DNA from: Lactuca virosa
Taxonomy: Eukaryota; Streptophyta; Magnoliopsida; Asterales; Asteraceae
DNA length: 64,000 nucleotides
Reading direction: 5' to 3'
Assembly: GCA_928212115.1 (NCBI GenBank)
Contig: CAKMRJ010005634.1
Coordinates: 117,973,785-118,037,784 of the forward strand
Under the pieces are notes generated by a model that worked only from the letters and a program-made list of their open reading frames with translations, did not search any database and had not been told where the DNA came from. Each line of letters starts with the position of its first letter. Within the stretch, counting starts at the first letter, position 1. The position numbers were made by a program, and so were the translations under genes. Of the stretch, positions 22,431 to 33,178 are shown in pieces.

Positions 22431-22673
22431 TGTGACAACCCGAAATTTCTAACTTGTGTAAACATTCAAATTTATCAGTGTTAGACTCATTTTGCTCCCA
22501 GTTATCACTGTTTGGGAACCTGTTTTGAGTATCCTAACTCTAGTGAATCAAAGGAATTAGTATTTGGAAGTGTTAGTTTAAGTTCTAAACTACCTAGCAA
22601 CCGTAAACCTCCTCAAAAAGGAGTTTATGGTCGAGACCTTGAGTTTATGGTCAGAGTAACCGTAAACTCCTCC

Positions 22674-22685
22674 CTATATATATAA
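22674..22685 (+). promoter_or_regulatory. TATA box of the GypD LTR
   Basis: CTATATATATAA followed after about 60 bases by a CT-rich leader (TTTCTCTCTCTACTCTCTCT). The 3' LTR has the same box expanded to about 65 bp of TA. Confidence 0.7.
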
Positions 22686-24045
22686 TGGTTGATCATTTCA
22701 GCCATTCTTTTCACTTTAAACACTTCAACGGCTTTCTCTCTCTACTCTCTCTCTACCTTCATCGAGAATCCTCAAGAACACAGTTGTGTTTTCGACCGAA
22801 AACACCTTCTTTGCCTTCAAAAACCGTAAGTATCATCTTCCCCTTCATGAATCGAGTTAAAATCCATCATTTTGGACTTAAGATCATCACTCTTTGCTTG
22901 AAAAAAAGAGTTTACGGTCCTATGAATCTTTATAGACCGTAAACCGTTATAAAGGGTGTTCTTATAGCCTTTACCCTTCCTAAGGCTAAGCATGGTCCCT
23001 AGAATCTGACACCTTTGAATGAAACCCTTGAAAACCATCATTTGTGCAAGATTGATGAGTTTACGGTCTTGTGTATCTCCTTAGACCGTACACCCTTCAA
23101 TGACTGTATATTCATGGGCCGTAAACCCATGGAACCGTAAACCCATGGACCGTAAACCTTATGACCGTAAGGTCATTAGATCGTGAACTCCATGACCGTA
23201 AGGTCATTAGACCGTGAACTCCATGACCGTAAGGTCATTAGACTGTGAACTCCATGACCGTAAACACTAAGACCGTGAACACTTGGACCGTGAACTCCAA
23301 TGGTCATACCTCTTTGACCGTAAACTCTATAGGGTGGCCATTACCCTAGTTATGCAATCATATGTGATTGTATCCCATAAATCTTAGAATTTCCTAGCCA
23401 ATAAGGGTGTTACCCTTCTTATTTAGTCGTCTATACACTAAATTCATACACATACATGTCTATATGTTTCTATTAGGATCGTTGTGTGCTCAAGGTTACA
23501 CCTGACACTCTGCACTCCTCTTACAACCACACGTCAGAACCACTCAATACAGGTGAGTTCATACCCCTACATTTTCCGTGTTTTTAATGTTTTCAGGGGG
23601 GGAATACAAGCCAAACTCAAAGTATTTTATTAAGTTTTAAACTTATTAATACAATCCAACGATTTCTACATTTAATAACATATTGATATATTTTATCCAT
23701 TTTAATATGTTGAGCATAAAGGAAACTTTTATATTGGAAATCTAATTTCATAGCTTTCAGAAAGGTTTTTACAAAGCATTTCATATCAACTCTATTAAAC
23801 TATAATGGGTATAGTTTGGAATAACCCTCTTGGCAGTTTTCACCAAATCAGATTTCATGAATAAATATGTGTAAACTATGACAGATTTAGTTTATGTTAT
23901 ATATTTTCTTAGGAGTATAAAGTACTATTATCCAAGGTTAATTATTGTTTTATACTGTTTCTCGCTAATAAACTAGATTATACAGAATTGTGAGGCTCTA
24001 CTTCAAAACTGTACCCTTTAGTGTACGGTAAATCCTATCATAGTA

Positions 24046-24198
24046 TAACCAGAGTCTCCTGGAGGGAGAGCATGAGATTTGTGAATAGATCTATTTGGGG
24101 CTGACAATCCCACACCAGAACTGCTAGCTACAGTTAGGCAGACATGCCTGTGGTGGACAAATGTCATTTAACTTAACGCCTGAAGAACGTTATAAAGG
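24046..24198 (+). other. Z module (GypD 5' LTR)
   Basis: Palindrome AATAGATCTATT, GGGGCTGACAATCCC, AGGCAGACATGCCT and TAACG-CCTGAAGAA-CGTTA (24174-24192). Against B, E and F the stems differ but pairing is kept (TAACG/CGTTA here, CGACG/CGTCG there) while the nine-base loop is nearly fixed. Confidence 0.7.
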
Positions 24199-24911
24199 TC
24201 TCTAGGTCATATCAAGTATGGTTATACGACTCGCAAATAAGTATAAACTAACTTTGGTTTACGGACTCTAATCTTCATTTGTTTTATTTTGAGTAATAAA
24301 ACTACTTTTATATATGCTAATAGTAATCGGGGAGTTCTAAACTGGTATCTTTACCTCTAGGACAGATAACCTACTTTTAGGGAAAATGTAGGATTTTCCT
24401 AGGATAACACTGGCATTTTAGAACTGATGGTTTATTTTCTACTAATGGACGCTCGTATTCATTCCATGACTCCTTGGATTGTGCGTATTTAGTACGAACC
24501 GGGAAGTCATGGAAGGAATGGGTTTTTAAAACATGCTTTCATAAGAAAATATAGGATTTTCTTGAGAAACACTCTTCAAAAGAATCAAAGAACATTTTTC
24601 CACCAAAACTAAATGCTTATGAACTCACCAGCTTTATGCTGATATTCTTTCAAAACTGCTTGTATTCTCAGGGAATTAGTAGACAGGTACTGCCCGGAGG
24701 TGGAGAAATCGGAGCGTTAGAGTCACGCCTTTCTATTTACTTTTGATATGAACGGAATTATGTATTAAGACAAATGTAAACATTTTTCATATATGTATTC
24801 AATGTTTGGTTGTGTTTACTATGCTTGCTATGATACAATTGTTGTGATACTACACATGACGTCAACCACCCCCGAACGTTTCCGCCGTTCCGGTTTGGGG
24901 GTGTGACAGAT

Positions 24912-24923
24912 TGGTATCAGAGC
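24912..24923 (+). other. GypD primer binding site (initiator Met tRNA)
   Basis: TGGTATCAGAGC, three bases after the LTR. Confidence 0.95.
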
Positions 24924-25447
24924 TATTGTTTATAGTGAACTAAGTATACCGAACCTTACATGGTATACAACTATAAACACTAAAAGGGGATGAAGTGCTC
25001 TGAACTAAACGTATACTTTTAAAATATAAGTATTTTTATAAAAAGTATACAAGTATAGCTAGGTACCGGAATCAGTGTCATAAGTAGAACAAAACAAAAG
25101 TATTTGGATGTTGGACATCGCGGTTAAACCTGGGCAGTTATATAATCATGTCTAGGATCAATATAGCATGATCAACTATATTCATTCGAGACATGACCAA
25201 CATGTGCATGGGAGTGACTGTGGTGTTGCAGCAAGCCTAAAACTTACCTAGATACCAGAGGAGTTCTAGAGCCAAACATAAGGATTAAAATACTATAGGA
25301 GTATTTTAGGATGCTATAACGACTAAGCCGGAAACTTACCCAAGAATCTATTATTCAAGGATCAATCATGTAGCTATAATACATTGGAAGTATTATAGGA
25401 TTTGATGCCTATTAACTATTCCTTTACCATCACCTCGCGTAGATAGC

Positions 25448-26077
25448 ATGTCTGGATTCCATCTTCCTGGCGACCCGTACTTTCCTAACCAAGGAGATGA
25501 TGGATGGATCGAGCCAGATCCAGAAGGAAACCATGAAATTCCATTGGATGATGACTTCGCCGAACCATTTCCTGAAGAGACTGACTTAGAACCCGAAGTC
25601 GAGAACATACCTCAAGTAACCCCAATACCAAATCCTAACCCTCGAGTTGGATTCCAAGATCCAACGCCTATGTGGGTCGGGAGTTTGAATAGGTGGAGCC
25701 ACGAGCAAGACCAACCCCTCCCATACAACGGAAACTGTAACTCCTACAATCTGAACGAAGGAGGACCCGCAGACAGGGCTCTTCCAATCCTGATACGACG
25801 TGTGGCTTGCAATGTGGAGCTAGGTAAGGCAACCCTTCAGCGAACTGTGGAGCTCGAAGAAGATTCAGACACCGGCACAGATCACATTCGTCGCCTCGAG
25901 ATTGCTCATGCAAGAGCTGCCAGGCACAAGGAAGCTTTGCAACGAGAATTAGCTACGACCCAAGCCGAAGTCACAGAGCTCCGAGCATGCCAGTCAGGGT
26001 ATGAGAGACGCCTGCTTGGTGTGGAACGTCAACTGGCCGAATTAAGGTTTCACTTGAGGAGTATCCGTCGCCGATAG
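25448..26077 (+). CDS. GypD ORF0: intact 209-residue protein of unknown function upstream of gag
   Basis: Starts MSGFHLPGDPYFPNQGDDGW at the first ATG after an acceptor-like CTCGCGTAG. Residues 16-60 are acidic (Asp, Glu, Pro rich). The middle holds VGFQDPTPMW and WSHEQDQPLPYNGN. Residues about 115-209 are rich in Arg, Glu, Leu and Ala in a coiled-coil-like pattern and end SIRRR. I do not recognise a named family. A broken homologue lies at the same place in F (59835-59173) and a remnant in B (14894-14660), so it belongs to this group of gypsy elements and is not a captured stray. An intact frame in an element without pol argues for selection or a recent origin. A structural or RNA-binding role is only a guess. 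Confidence 0.8.
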   Translation: MSGFHLPGDPYFPNQGDDGWIEPDPEGNHEIPLDDDFAEPFPEETDLEPEVENIPQVTPIPNPNPRVGFQDPTPMWVGSLNRWSHEQDQPLPYNGNCNSYNLNEGGPADRALPILIRRVACNVELGKATLQRTVELEEDSDTGTDHIRRLEIAHARAARHKEALQRELATTQAEVTELRACQSGYERRLLGVERQLAELRFHLRSIRRR

Positions 26078-26411
26078 GGGGATACTCTACTCATCTTTCC
26101 TTTTTGGTCTAATGAATAACTTTTATATCTATGTTCTGAGTAGCTCTTTTCCATAAACATCTCTGCCTATCATGTTGCCAAGATTTTCTCTCTATTAGTA
26201 TGACTTAGACCTACTTTTAGGTCAAGGTTTCCGAAATATGTGTAATCTCAGTTTCAGTTATGATGGCAACAATCATATTTCAGTTAAAGATTATCATTGT
26301 CAAAAGTATACCTTAGATCGGTAGCATGCAAATTAAACAACTTTATCAAGGTCCTATCACCGTTTTGTCTTCAAAACATGTATCATAGGATGTACTTAGA
26401 CGATCATTCGT
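26078..26411 (+). other. short non-coding gap after ORF0
   Basis: No coding sequence recognised. It includes a GGTCTAATGAATAACTTTT stretch that could serve as a 3' UTR, though this is not tested. Confidence 0.3.
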
Positions 26412-26785
26412 CTCAATCCTTCCATCTGACGAAGTCCTCACTGGTTATAGTGATAAAATTTGTTCGAACCTTTGTATCATTTCCTGCGCCAAGGCATAGA
26501 AGTATCTGCGAAAGGGATGCCATGCATTCCTGGCTCATGTTATCGATGAGACGCAAAAAGTTAAATACCTCGAGAGCATCTACGAAGTCTGCAACTGTCC
26601 TGATGTCTTTCCCAAAGACATTCCAGGAATTCCTCCCGAGCGTCAAGTTGAATCCTGTGTCGACTTGATCCCCGGAGCTATAGCTAACCCTTCATATCAT
26701 CTAGAGCCGGAGAAAATGGGGGAAGTTATCCAGCTAGCTTAATGAGCTGAGCAACCAGGAGTTCGTAAATTTATTGTATGTGAAT
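26412..26785 (+). pseudogene. GypD protease/RT-junction fragment, out of order
   Basis: The frame reads KYLRKGCHAFLAHV, then FPKDIPGIPPERQVE and DLIPGAIANPSYHLEPEKM. This matches F's KYLRKEYHAFLAHV, FPEELPGLPPQRQVE and DLIPGATHVAKSPYRLAPAEM, the linker between protease and RT in Tekay-type Pol. Stops follow at about 26740. In a normal element this lies downstream of gag. Here it is upstream, between ORF0 and gag, so internal order has been rearranged. Confidence 0.7.
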
Positions 26786-26961
26786 TCTATTGCGTTCAGA
26801 TCTTTTCTATTCTTGCTAAGACCATATCATGGGGATGTGGGTCGAATCAACGAGAATCAGATAGCAAAACGGGAAATCCTAATGCATAGATAAACATTTA
26901 GGATACATCCAGAGGCAACCATTGTTGCTCACAAACTTCTTCTCTTGACATGTAGCAGATC

Positions 26962-27696
26962 ATGCCTCCGAAGGAACGTAACCAACCCACCAGTAAGACA
27001 CTAGTACTCCAGATGGACTCAACCACGTTCCAAGCTACTGTCACAGCAGCCGTAGCAACCTCCCTAGCTGTTCTTAACACTGACAACCCAAATGGGAATG
27101 GGAACAGTTTCCACACCTTGAACTGTAGCAGCACACCAGGAAACCAACAAGGGCTTATTCAGGAGGGCACTCCAACTCCCAAACCTAAGAGCGCCAAACG
27201 AAAATTCTAGAACAAGAGGGAGCGCAAGCTGTCTTAGAAACGTGCCAAGAGACAACAACCCGTGATAACTCCTACAACCATAATATCCGCCAGACCAGTG
27301 CCAACGCCAGTGCGGCGATATGCTGGAAAACTTCCAAATTGTGAGGAATGTAACTTCCACCATGTAGGAAAGTGCCGTGAATTTCGATGTAAGAACTGCA
27401 ACAGACAAGGACACACCACACGATGCTGCAAGGCTCCTGCACAGCCAAATACCTCGATTTCTGGCGTACCGATGGGTCAGGTTTGCTACAATTGTGGCGA
27501 ACCCGGACATTTCAAAAGGAATTGTCCAAGGATTAAGGATGGACAGGAAATTCGTTTTGTACAGACCCCGACTCAACACATCATTTCCACTACCGATGCT
27601 AACATAGTTCAAGTGTGCGGTACATGTGGAGAAATAGGACATCTCAAAAGAGACTGCCCCACAGAGAAAAACAATGAGGGAGCAGGAGGAGTCTGA
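26962..27696 (+). pseudogene. GypD coreless Gag
   Basis: The ATG at 26962 follows an acceptor-like GACATGTAGCAG. MPPKERNQPT, then QMDSTTFQATVTAAVATSLA, a basic linker, and four Cys/His boxes: CEECNFHHVGKC, CKNCNRQGHTTRCC, CYNCGEPGHFKRNC, CGTCGEIGHLKRDC. The capsid core is missing. Two in-frame TAG codons in the linker (about 27208 and 27235) look like TGG and CAG changed by G-to-A and C-to-T. Without them the frame would be continuous. It ends GAGGV and a stop at 27696. Confidence 0.8.
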
Positions 27697-28592
27697 CCTC
27701 AGAAGATGAGGAAGCGTCGAAGGACCCTGCCATGTTTTGGTACGTTTTCGAAAAAAACCCAATAATAGTTCGTAATTGTGATTACTTATTGGTTCGAATT
27801 AAATCACGGAATCTTTATAAGGTTTGAAGCTCTAATGAGCAAATTACGATAGCCCAGTGAATACACTAGAGTCAGTTGTAATTATACGCGGTTTGTGTAC
27901 ACCAAACTATCATAGAGAGATCTAGTAAGAACCATTTCATGAAAGTTCATAGTTTCAAAACGTCCGAACCATCGTGTTAGTGATACCTGTTAATTTCGAA
28001 GCAACACAACAAACGCCAGAGATATTACCTCAGGGTCACCATTGTGCTAACAAAACGATCCTTACGGATGAACTTAACACACAACTCTACGTCGCCATCC
28101 TGCTTAGCCCGACTGAATCTATGTCATACCAAACCCTTTTGTGTTGAATCGTCCGATCGCAAAACTCTCGTCGCTCGTAACGATAAACTAGATGCGAACC
28201 CCCGAAATTCCATCTCGCCTCAAACTCTCGAAGGTATTCATACAAGGAGTATGGTATCCAACCGTAACCTTACTTAAGCACCCTTAACAGACCATTTTGG
28301 AACTACGAAAGAACATCCTATCAGTTGGATGAACGTGGCCAGGCAACCCCAACCTACACATCATTCATAGATCATAATAGCAGATGCAACAGTGATGACC
28401 TGCTGAGTCACCCAGCAAGGATTTGAATTCACTAGAGAACGCGAGAGTTGTATGAAACCCAAGGGCTCTACCGATCACGGAGAAACGTCGGTCCGATGAG
28501 ACACTTGTGATAACCCTTCATCTTTTTCTAAATCCAGGAATTTTATTCTGTGTTCGAATTTCGGGATGAAATTCCCTCTAACGGGGGGATGA
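27697..28592 (+). other. GypD 3' internal region with protease remnant and polypurine tract
   Basis: Near 28140-28260 one frame reads RKTLVARNDKLDANPRNSIS, matching the protease stretch ETLVIYGDKPDTSLRIIS of F, so this element holds two protease-derived pieces. The rest is non-coding. The polypurine tract CTAACGGGGGGATGA ends at 28592. Confidence 0.6.
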
Positions 28593-28833
28593 TGTGACAA
28601 CCCGAAATTTCTAACTTATGTAAACATTCAAATTTATCAGTGTTAGACTCATTTTGCTCCCAGTTATCACTGTTTGGGAACCTGTTTTGAGTATCCTAAC
28701 TCTAGTGAATCAAAGGAATTAGTATTTGGAAGTGTCAGTTTAAGTTCTAAACTACCTAGCAACCATAAACCTCCTCAAAAAGGAGTTTACGATCGAGACC
28801 TTGAGTTTACGGTCAGAGTAACCGTAAACTCCT

Positions 28834-28902
<69 letters not shown>

Positions 28903-31100
28903 GGTTGATCATTTCAGCCATTCTTTTCACTTTAAACACTTCAAAGGCTTTCTCTCTCTACTCTCTCTCTATCTTCATCGAGAATCCTCAAGAACACGGT
29001 TGTGTTTTCGACCGAAAACACCTTCTTTGCCTTCAAAAACCGTAAGTATCATCTTCCCCTTCATGAATCGAGTTAAAATCCATCATTTTGGACTTAAGAT
29101 CATCACTCTTTGCTTGAACAAAAGAGTTTACGGTCCTATGAATCTTTATAGACCGTAAACCCTTATAAAGGGTGTTCTTATAGCCTTTACCCTTCCTAAG
29201 GCTAAGCATGGTCCCTAGAATCTGACACCTTTGAATGAAACCCTTGAAAACCATCATTTGTGCAAGATTGATGAGTTTACGGTCTTGTGTATCTCCTTAG
29301 ACCGTACACCCTTCAATGACCGTATATTCATGGGCCGTAAACCCATGGAACCGTAAACCCATGGACCGTAAACCTTATGACCGTAAGGTCATTAGATCGT
29401 GAACTCCATGACCGTAAGGTCATTAGACCGTGAACTCCATGATCGTAAACACTAAGACCGTGAACACTTGGACCGTGAACTCCAATGGTCATACCTCTTT
29501 GACCGTAAACTCTATAGGGTGGCCATTACCCTAGTTATGCAATCATATGTGATTGTATCCTATAAATCTTAGAATTTCCTAGCCAATAAGGGTGTTACCC
29601 TTCTTATTTAGTCGTCTATACACTAAATTCATACACATACATGTCTATATGTGTCTATTAGGATCGTTGTGTGCTCAAGGTTACACCTGACACTCTGCAC
29701 TCCTCTTACAACCACACGTCAGAACCACTCAATACAAGTGAGTTCATACCCCTACATTTTCCGTGTTTTTAATGTTTTCAGGGGGGGGGGAATACAAGCC
29801 AAACTCAAAGTATTTTATTAAGTTTTAAACTTATTAATACAATCCAACGATTTCTATGTTTAATAACATATTCAGATATTTTATCCCTTTTAATATGTTG
29901 AGCATAAAGGAAACTTTTATATTGGAAATCTAATTTCATAGCTTTCAGAAAGGTTTTTACAAAGCATTTCATATCAACTCTATTAAACTATAACGGGTAT
30001 AGTTTGGGATAACCCTCTTGGCAGTTTTCACCAAATCAGATTTCATGAATAAATATGTGTAAACTATGACAGATTTAGTTTATGTTATATATTTTCTCAG
30101 GAGTATAAAGTACTATTATCCAAGGTTAATTATTGTTTTATACTGTTTCTCGCTAATAAACTAGATTATACAGAATTGTGAGGCTCTACTTCAAAACTGT
30201 ACCCTTTAGTGTACGGAACTAAATCCTATCATAGTATAACCAGAGTCTCCTGGAGGGAGAGCGTGAGATTTGTGAATAGATCTATTCGGGGCTGACAATC
30301 CCACACCAGAACTGCTAGCTACAGTTAGGCAGACATTCCTGTGGTGGACAAATGTCATTTAGCTTAACGCATGAAGAACGTTATAAAGGTCTCTAGGTCA
30401 TATCAAGTATGGTTATACGACTCGCAAATAAGTATAAACTAACTTTGGTTTACAGACTCTAATCTTCATTTGTTTTATTTTGAGTAATAAAACTACTTTT
30501 ATATATGCTAATAGTAATCGGGGATTTCTAAACTGGCATCTCTACCTCTAGGACAGATAACCTACTTTTAGGGAAAATATAGGATTTTCCTAGGATAACA
30601 CTGGCATTTCTAGAACTGATGGTTTATTTTCTACTAATGGACGCTCGTATTCATTCCATGACTCCTTGGATTGTGCGTATTTAGTACGAACCGGGAAGTC
30701 ATGGAAGGAATGGGTTTTTAAAACATGCTTTCATAAGAAAATATAGGATTTTCTTGAGAAACACTCTTCAAAAGAATCAAAGAACATTTTTCCACCAAAA
30801 CTAAATGCTTATGAACTCACCAACATTATGCTGATATTCTTTCAAAACTGCTTGTATTCTCAGGGAATTAGTAGACAGGTACTGCCCGGAGTTGGAGAAA
30901 TCGGAGCGTTAGAGTCACGCCTTTCTATTTACTTTTGATATGAACGGAATTATGTATTAATACAATTGTAAACCTTTTTCATATATGTATTCAATGTTTG
31001 GTTGTGTTTACTATGCTTTCTATGATACAATTGTTGTGATACTACACATGACGTCAACCACCCCCGAACGTTCCCGTCGTTCCGGTTTGGGGGTGTGACA
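28593..31100 (+). repeat. GypD 3' LTR
   Basis: Copy of the 5' LTR with few substitutions. All splice-like signals are present except that the donor at 29743 follows AATACAAG instead of AATACAG. The Z module lies at about 30239-30391. The TATA box is expanded. Confidence 0.92.
28836..28900. repeat. (TA)n expansion of the TATA box
   Basis: About 32 TA units where the 5' LTR has CTATATATATAA. It changes promoter spacing by about 50 bp. Confidence 0.95.
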
Positions 31101-32470
31101 CGTGTCAATACGGTTTCTATGTAGATCATCTGACTCAGAACTTTGTGAACAATGTTGTGGGGTTTGAACTGGCTTGTCGAGCCCTTGGTGTTATTCCCCA
31201 ATTATGGGCATTCAAGGCTTATTTCAACTCGTCCACATAGTCTGGTGTCCATACCTTGTCTGAGAGGCGAGGTGTCCATGCGTTCATTATCAACCAGAAA
31301 GCACCCAAGAAGAACTGGCAGGATAAATGGTTATGGTTCAATAGCAACCTGGTTGGTTCTCGTTATTCTCGGGTGACCACCTTTTCTATAACAGAGCGCA
31401 ACAATTATGGGGCGCCAGTCTGACCGTGGCGCAGACATTGAATAACATCTACATCTTCGGTGAGGATTGGGAAGATTGCATCCTTGCAGCAGCCAGAATG
31501 AGCGCGACATGGTGGTTCTGGGGATGATGTCATAGTTCTACATGGAGAAGGACGGCAAGTGCTCATCTCCTCCCCCTTCCCATTTTTACTCTATTTTTTG
31601 GAAAACGGAAGGGGGTTGCTGAGCCATTTGTCATTTGTATTCACAGGTATTGAAAGGGTACTGTCCCTTGAGATGGTTTTGCAGGGCAAGTACAAGGGCA
31701 CTCTCTAGTACCATGAGGTACCCTAGGTGGAGATCCTTCCTCCACTTGTTAGCATCGATCGGGCGCTAGCGGTTTCCGCTTCTTCCCCCATCAAGGGTGA
31801 GGGTTATTCCGGTCAAGTTGACCTTGGTTTGGTGGATGCACCCGTTGAAGATGTTTTTCATAGCGATCCTCCTGTTCAATTATCTCTGGATGAAGCATCG
31901 GAGGAATCATTGATCGGCGACATGAGCGTATCCACCAAGCGGCGAATAACCTGGATGGACTCCCCTCTCATAGAGAACGTTGGTGCCAATATAATTGGCA
32001 AACGTGTTCGAAAGAAGCACAAAATTGAATTATTATTGGCGAGGGGGGGGGGTGGTCTAGCTCAGTAATCGACATCCCCGATGATGAATGCTTCTCACTA
32101 GTCGAAGGGGATGGACAAAGAGGCAGCGTAACCACCCCGTGAACCAAAGATGAAGCTGAGGATACCACCAGTCTTGGTAGTGGCGAGTCTTTGAAGAAGC
32201 CGGAGGTTGACCTCCAAACCACTTTTAGTTTTACTTCGTCTATAGTGAGAGACAACACTGTTTTTGGTGCTCCCTCGACACCATTGGTGGCTCACAGCAT
32301 TTATCTCCCAGATTGGACTCTCACTCCCCGGTCCCTACCTACGAAACTCGCATTTGTGTGTGAGCGGAGTCACCATGAATTCCCTCAAACTACGATAGAG
32401 GAAATCGAACTCCTCTCCAACTCCCATATGGCAAACAATCTTCAATACGCAGTGGCCCAGGTTTCCCCCT
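31101..32470 (+). pseudogene. PF04195-like gypsy-type transposon gene, 3' piece
   Basis: Continues from 22430: CQYGFYVDHLTQNFVNNVVG, FELACRALGVIPQLWAFKAY, a stop at about 31223, then KAPKKNWQDKWLWFN. After a shift near 31412 it reads GASLTVAQTLNNIYIFGEDW. A further piece at 31680-32060 has a 113-residue open stretch with a Ser/Asp/Glu-rich, then basic (KRVRKKHK), composition as in the C-terminal half of such genes. ORFs at 32191-32472 may be its end. It carries several stops and shifts, so it is dead. The match to PF04195 is from pattern memory, not a search. Confidence 0.6.
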
Positions 32471-33178
32471 GACACACCACCCAGAATGAATTTTTGAAAA
32501 ATTGCTAAATTGCACGAACAGGTGCACGACGCGCCACTGACACACCACCCAGATTACGCTGCATATCACACTTTGCATGGAACCACATCACTCTTCTCCG
32601 ACCAAGTGCAAATCATGCACCTGACTTGCGCGCGATGCGCCCTCGAATATTGGCTATAAATACTTATGTTTTGAGTGTCTTTTCTTCACACCATCCCTCA
32701 ACTCTCTCTTAACTTCTAACCTGGTTTTTGGAAGGTTTTATTCGGATTTCAAGAATATTCTAGTTAACGGTGATCTGGGCGTCTAGGCTCGGCTAATAAA
32801 AGTGCGTAGTTGCGAAGTTCTGCCAGCACAAATCCTGGTTTTCCATAAAATTTGTCTGTAAGTTAGGCTACACTTAACACGCTTTAATTGTAACTTATAT
32901 TTATAGTCATAGTCGTTATTATGTACCTATAAAAAGATTTATCATTAATTCCAGTTATAATACTGATTGATCTACTTACAGGAGATGTGTCTAGAATGGT
33001 CATGTTGGCTTGGTTGTTGGATTTTAGAAAAGATATATCGAAATAATCCTCCCTCCCATCTGTCTTGCCGGGTTAATCCTTATTTGATAGAACTCTCGGT
33101 ATTCGTTGGGATTAGTGAAAGATCTAGCTTTCAAAACCATATTTTCATAATGATTAACAAGTAATAATATTATAGATT
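32471..33178 (+). other. promoter-like stretch, probably part of decayed LTR I
   Basis: Contains a TATA-like GGCTATAAATACTTA near 32650-32664, a CT-rich leader after it, and a duplicated TGACACACCACCCAGA (32471-32486 and 32538-32553). No coding frame is seen. It is cut by solo LTR E, after which LTR I continues to 36059. The left end of LTR I was not found. Confidence 0.4.

Larger units (their letters stand above)
22431..24908 (+). repeat. GypD 5' LTR with splice-like signals
   Basis: Starts TGTGACAACCCG, ends GGGGGTGTGACA. The word GACCGTAAACTC and its complement recur before the TATA box and at 22910-23330. TATA CTATATATATAA is at 22674-22685. Signals in order: donor CCGTAAGTATC near 22826, branch-like ACACTAAATTC near 23430, acceptor CTATTAG ending 23476, exon 23477-23552, donor AG|GTGAGTT at 23553, G tract plus GAATACAAGC at 23602-23611, Z module 24046-24198, CTGAT near 24640, acceptor GCTTGTATTCTCAG ending 24671, then 15 nt and ACAG|GTAC. 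Confidence 0.88.
22431..31100 (+). mobile_element. GypD: full-length non-autonomous Ty3/gypsy element with ORF0
   Basis: LTRs at 22431-24908 and 28593-31100 with internal part 24909-28592. Flanking 5-mers are TGTGT (22426-22430) and CGTGT (31101-31105), a target duplication with one CpG-type change. Internal order: primer site, intact ORF0, a fragment from the protease/RT junction, coreless gag, another protease remnant, polypurine tract CTAACGGGGGGATGA at 28578-28592. No RT core, RNase H or integrase. The LTRs differ by roughly one percent by eye plus a TA expansion, so the insertion is fairly young. Confidence 0.92.

Noticed and set aside
22685..22942. 85-residue frame repeated at 28901-29158
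   Set aside because: LTR duplication of GypD. The frame crosses the proposed first donor, and its opposite strand has an equally long frame.
24174..24192. CTGAAGA resembling the CUGANGA core of a hammerhead ribozyme in the Z module
   Set aside because: The core sits in the loop of a simple hairpin. There is no following stem II closed by GAAA and no cleavage triplet in place, so it is not a retrozyme-like hammerhead.
31727..32068. 113-residue open frame as a possible host gene
   Set aside because: It lines up as the C-terminal part of the PF04195-like relic and has no start context or continuation.
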